Positions 60,816-64,000 of a stretch of DNA of 64,000 nucleotides are shown here, one piece after another. The notes beneath the pieces were generated by a model. The model was not told the origin of the DNA. It was given only the letters and a program-made list of their open reading frames with translations, and did not search any database. Both the position numbers and the translations under genes were made by a program. Origin of the DNA: Serratia odorifera (GTDB lineage: Bacteria > Pseudomonadota > Gammaproteobacteria > Enterobacterales > Enterobacteriaceae); NCBI RefSeq assembly GCF_900635445.1, contig NZ_LR134117.1, forward strand, positions 2,976,001-3,040,000, given 5' to 3'. Within the stretch, counting starts at the first letter, position 1. The number at the start of each line of letters is the position of its first letter.

Positions 60816-62254
60816 TCAATCGCGGGGCTTGAGCCGTGCCAGCCGCTCAACCGCGTTACTGATTTCCCCCGGGGTCAGGGCAGCAAAAGCCCAGCAGCCA
60901 GCCGTCTCGTCGGTTTGACGGACTGGCGTACAGCTCCGCCAGCCCAGGCGCGATCGCACCGGCTTGCTGCGCCTGGCGGCTCAGGTCGGCTTCTTGCCCG
61001 GTCGGTAGCCAGACGCACAGCTGCAACCCGCCAGGCGTGGGTTGCGGCACGGCAAAGTGCACCCAGTGCCGCTGAATCTGCTGTTGCAGACAATCGCGAC
61101 GGCTACGGTACAGCTGACGCATATAGCGAATATGGGCAGCGAAGTGGCCTTGACGGATAAATTCGGCGGTCGTCGCCTGCGCCAACTGGGCGCAGTGGCC
61201 GTCATAAACCGTACGTGCGGTGACGAAGGCATCCACCAGCGCCGGCGGTAGCACCAGATACGCCAGCCGCAGCGAAGGGAACAGCGCTTTGGAAAAGGTT
61301 CCGAGATACAACACGTTGCCATGACGATCCAGACCTTGCATGGCGGGCATCGGCTGGCCGTCGTAATGAAACTCGCTGTCGTAGTCGTCCTCGACGATCC
61401 ACGTCTGCTGCCGTTGCGCCAATGCCAGCAGGGCCAGCCTGCGTTCCAGACTGAGCGCCACGCCGGTCGGGTAGTGGTGCGACGGCGTCAGATAGATCAG
61501 GCGCGGCGTCGGTAACCCCGGCGACGGCGCGAGTCCGGCATCGTCAACCGCCACGGGTATCAATTGCGCCCCTGCGCTGACAAAGGCGTTACGCGCCCCG
61601 GCATAGCCGGGTTCTTCCATCCACACCCGATCGCCGGCGTCGAGCAGCAGAGTGGCGATCAGCTGCAACGCCTGCTGAGAACTGGTCAGTACCACCACCT
61701 GCCGTGCATCGCAGTTCACGCCGCGGGTTTGACTGACGTGACCGGCAATGGCTTCACGCAGCGGCAGATAGCCTTGCGGATCGCCATAGCGCAGCAGTTT
61801 TTCCGCCATGCAATCGCAGCTGCTGAGCACTGAGCTGCTGCCACAGTTTCAGCGGAAAGGCGCGCAGGTCGGGCGAACCGGCGGCGAAAGGCAGCGGTTG
61901 TTGCGGATCGCGACAGCCACCGGTGTGGAGAATCTGCTCGCCGCGCTGCGATAGTCGAGGGCGACGGTGCGGCAGCCGGGAGGGGGGCGACCGGGTGACG
62001 GTAATCGCCACAAAGGTGCCCTGGCCGACGCGGCGTTGCAAATAACCTTCGGCTTCCAGTTGCCCATAGGCCGCTTCGGCGGTAACGCGTGAAATGCCTA
62101 AATCGGCGGCCAGCAGGCGCGAGGAGGGCAAGCGCTGGCCGCTGACCAGCGTACCGCCATGAATGGCGCGGCGTAGCGTGCTGCACACCCGATCGCGCAG
62201 GGTGGTGGCGGCCTGTTGCGGCTGTTGGAACAGCGTAAGCAGCGTCTGCGGCAT
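60816..62254 (-). pseudogene. MocR/GabR-type PLP-dependent regulator, frame broken twice
   Basis: GntR-type winged helix at the N-terminus (RLPSSRLLAADLGISRVTAEAAYGQLEAEGYL, GQGTFVA) joined to a class I aminotransferase-like domain (LRYGDPQGYLPLREAIAGH, EEPGYAG, WIVEDDYDSEFHYDG, the PLP-Lys in LGTFSKALFPSLRLAYL). Extra bases near 61803 and at 60884-60887 break it. Corrected length 478 residues. It is divergent from the rhodanese gene and probably controls it; which MocR subgroup is not clear. Confidence 0.87.
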
Positions 62255-62348
62255 AATCGGTCTTGTCCAGATGACGAAATGGGTATCAATTATAAGACCA
62301 AATTCGGGCATGATTGTCACCTGACGATACCGACAACAGGATAACGCA
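62255..62348. promoter_or_regulatory. Divergent MocR-rhodanese promoter region
   Basis: 94 bp shared by the two divergent genes. It holds A+T-rich GGTATCAATTATAAGACC and a second GATACC downstream, possible regulator half-sites. The assignment is tentative. Confidence 0.35.
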
Positions 62349-62804
62349 ATGGTACAGGATTCACAGGTTTTAGCCTTTCCGGCGGCCGATCCGGCCGACA
62401 GTCTGGCCTATTTGACGGCCAAGCTCGGCTATTACGCCGATGCATGGGATGTAGCAGAAGATTTACGCCAGGCGATTGATGGTATCGTGGTGATTGATAC
62501 CCGCTCGGCACAGCAATATGCCGCCGGGCATATCCCCGGTGCGATCAGTTTTCCGCATCGGTTGATGGATGAGGTCAGTACCCGGCAGTTGTCACGTGAC
62601 AAGGTATATGTCACCTATTGCGACGGTATTGGCTGCAACGGCTCCACCAAGGGGGCTTATAAGCTGGCCAGGCACGGTTTCAGGGTTAAGGAGCTGATTG
62701 GCGGGCTGGACTTCTGGTTGCGCGACGGCCATCCGTTGGCCATCGGTGAGTCCAGCGGTTCGTTGCTGGATTGGGCGGCGCCGCAAGATTGCGGCTGCGG
62801 CTGA
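62349..62804 (+). CDS. Rhodanese-like sulfurtransferase
   Basis: 151 residues, single rhodanese domain. Entry motif VVIDTRSAQQYAAGHIPGAISFPH; active-site loop YCDGIGCNGSTKGAYKL with the catalytic Cys in YCDG; C-terminal IGGLDFWLRDGHPLA. Ends in DCGCG, two extra cysteines. Divergent from the MocR gene. Could transfer sulfur or act as a thiol sensor; no substrate is evident. Confidence 0.88.
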   Translation: MVQDSQVLAFPAADPADSLAYLTAKLGYYADAWDVAEDLRQAIDGIVVIDTRSAQQYAAGHIPGAISFPHRLMDEVSTRQLSRDKVYVTYCDGIGCNGSTKGAYKLARHGFRVKELIGGLDFWLRDGHPLAIGESSGSLLDWAAPQDCGCG

Positions 62805-62806
62805 AG

Positions 62807-63840
62807 TTAAAACATCATCGCCAGCACCAGCAGCAGCACCACGATCAGTGCGGCAAATGCCAGCATGCGTTTACCGAGCGCCGCTTGCCACGGTTGCGGT
62901 AGCGCAGCGATCAACGGGTTTGAGCAACGGCGTTGGTGAGTCGTTGTGAATGGCCGGTGCGGCACCGGCTTTTTCCAGCCGGCGGGCCAAACAGCTGGTT
63001 AATCAGGTTGTTGATCTGCGTGTGGGTCAGCGGGGCGTTAGCAACGCAGTGAAAGCGCGACTGGCAATAGTCGAACAGCTGCTGCTGCTCTTGCGGGTCC
63101 GCCGGCTGTTTTAGCAGTGCCAGCAGGTTGTTCAGCGTTGGTGCGCTTTGCGAGCTGAGCGCCACCCTGGCCTGCAGGTATTGGCTGAGCAGTTGGAAAT
63201 GCCGTGCCGGCAGTGGCTCACTGGTTTTAACGCCGGTCAAATCAAGCAGGCTCTGCCAGATTTTCGCCGGTGATTCGCCGGTGGCGGCGCTGAGCCGGGT
63301 AACCTGCTGTTGCAGGTTTTGGTGCTCGGCCGGCAACAGTGGACGATCGCTGGTGGCACTCTGCTGTGGATGCGGAATGGTCAGTTCGCCGGTTTGCAGC
63401 AGGTTAAACACCTGTTGCAGCTGTTCATGGCTAAGCTTGCTCAGCACGGTATGACCAAATTGCTGGCGAATGAAGTCGCTGACCGCCTGGCGATTATTGC
63501 CCTGCGGCAGCAGTTCGGTGAGCTGCTGCAACAGTTGGCGATTGGCATGACTGCGCTGCACCTGATCCAGACGATTCTGCAACAGCCGTTCAGCCGGTTC
63601 AAAGTGGCGAGCCTGCAACTCCTGGTTGGCCGCAGGGCGGTTTGCCCCAAGATCGTGGCGCAGCGTGGCCCATATTTCGGCCGATTTTGCCGGACTGAGC
63701 GCCATGATTTTCACGATCAGTTTTTCCAGCCGGGTGCGTTGTGCCGGCGAGAGTGGCTGATCGTCAGCGGCAGTGGTTTTTCCCCCGGTCGGAGGACGAT
63801 CGGAAACGTTGTGGGTACCGGGGCCACTCAAAGGTTGCAT
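62807..63840 (-). pseudogene. flk: Flagella biosynthesis regulator Flk, frame broken twice near the end
   Basis: Inner-membrane-anchored protein that influences flagellar hook-filament switching. N-terminal cytoplasmic region (LSPAQRTRLEKLIVKIMAL, GNNRQAVSDFIRQQFGHT, SDRPLLPAEHQNLQQQVTRLSAATGESPAKIWQSLLDLTGVK) matches E. coli Flk. Extra bases at 62970-62974 and 62916-62918 shift the tail; corrected, it ends LIAALPQPWQAALGKRMLAF and a hydrophobic anchor (ALIVVLLLVLAMMF). Corrected length 343 residues (E. coli 331). Confidence 0.88.
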
Positions 63841-64000
63841 ATCACCCGTCCTTCGCTGTGCAGAAATAAAGTCAAACCCGGCGAAAAGCACAGGTGCAAG
63901 AAAACGTACGCTGCCTATGATACCTGTTAATTGATGCCATCAATACCGTCTGTCAGACATTTCTTTACAGGCAAAACGTTGCGAATAATTCCGTTGCCAC
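63841..64000. other. Window edge upstream of flk
   Basis: 160 bp with no gene recognised. In E. coli the next gene is pdxB, which would lie beyond the edge. Confidence 0.4.

Overview
The window reads as chromosome of an enterobacterium of the Serratia type (Yersiniaceae). The protein families and gene order match the Escherichia coli stretch from flk to gltX. Departures from E. coli are a full ccm operon, ipdC, a PACE/LysR pair and a pyruvate-type two-component system sitting beside a YhjX-like transporter. The genus is an inference from gene content; no 16S or marker gene is present.

Layout. 0-7 kb: catecholate siderophore genes entS, fepB (opposite strand) and entCEBA, with Fur boxes in the fepB-entC gap. 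7.1-9.7 kb: a tRNA-Val x3 and tRNA-Lys cluster, gltX, and two tRNA-Ala. 9.9-13.2 kb: nupC, mntH, ypeC. 13.4-18.5 kb: aldo/keto reductase, ipdC (indolepyruvate decarboxylase) with a TyrR-like box, a LysR regulator divergent from a PACE efflux pump, and the racemase ygeA. 18.5-28.6 kb: yfeO, glk, a YhjX-like MFS carrier, the ypdB/ypdA system, a YbiU-like protein, an acetyltransferase and alaC. 28.7-32.9 kb: an accessory stretch with two tiny membrane proteins, an orphan HicB, an IS2-group insertion sequence and a DUF2254 membrane protein, ending at tRNA-Arg(CCT). 33-42 kb: yfdC, ccmABCDEFGHI and mlaA. 42-48 kb: long-chain fatty acid uptake and beta-oxidation (fadL, yfcZ, fadIJ) with FadR boxes. 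48-58 kb: sixA, smrB, prmB, aroC, mepA, yfcA, epmC, yfcL, mnmC, fabB. 58-64 kb: a small lipoprotein, apbE, pepT, a MocR regulator divergent from a rhodanese, and flk.

About 35 small indels break 17 otherwise well conserved genes, including aroC, prmB, alaC and ccmF. Most are one extra base in or beside a short homopolymer. When the indels are removed, alaC, prmB and aroC come to exactly the remembered E. coli lengths (412, 310 and 361 codons). This points to consensus or assembly error rather than gene decay. Those genes are typed pseudogene only because their frames are broken as sequenced.

The most interesting biology is the physical linkage of a YpdA/YpdB-type LytTR system with its presumed target transporter. 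Ahead of the transporter is a direct repeat whose half-sites and 11-bp spacing match the motif I recall for the E. coli YpdB operator. Other regulatory sites that agree with gene function are FadR boxes at fadL, fadI and fabB, a FabR palindrome at fabB, a Cra box before glk, and MntR/Fur sites before mntH. I did not see a clearly novel defence or biosynthetic system.
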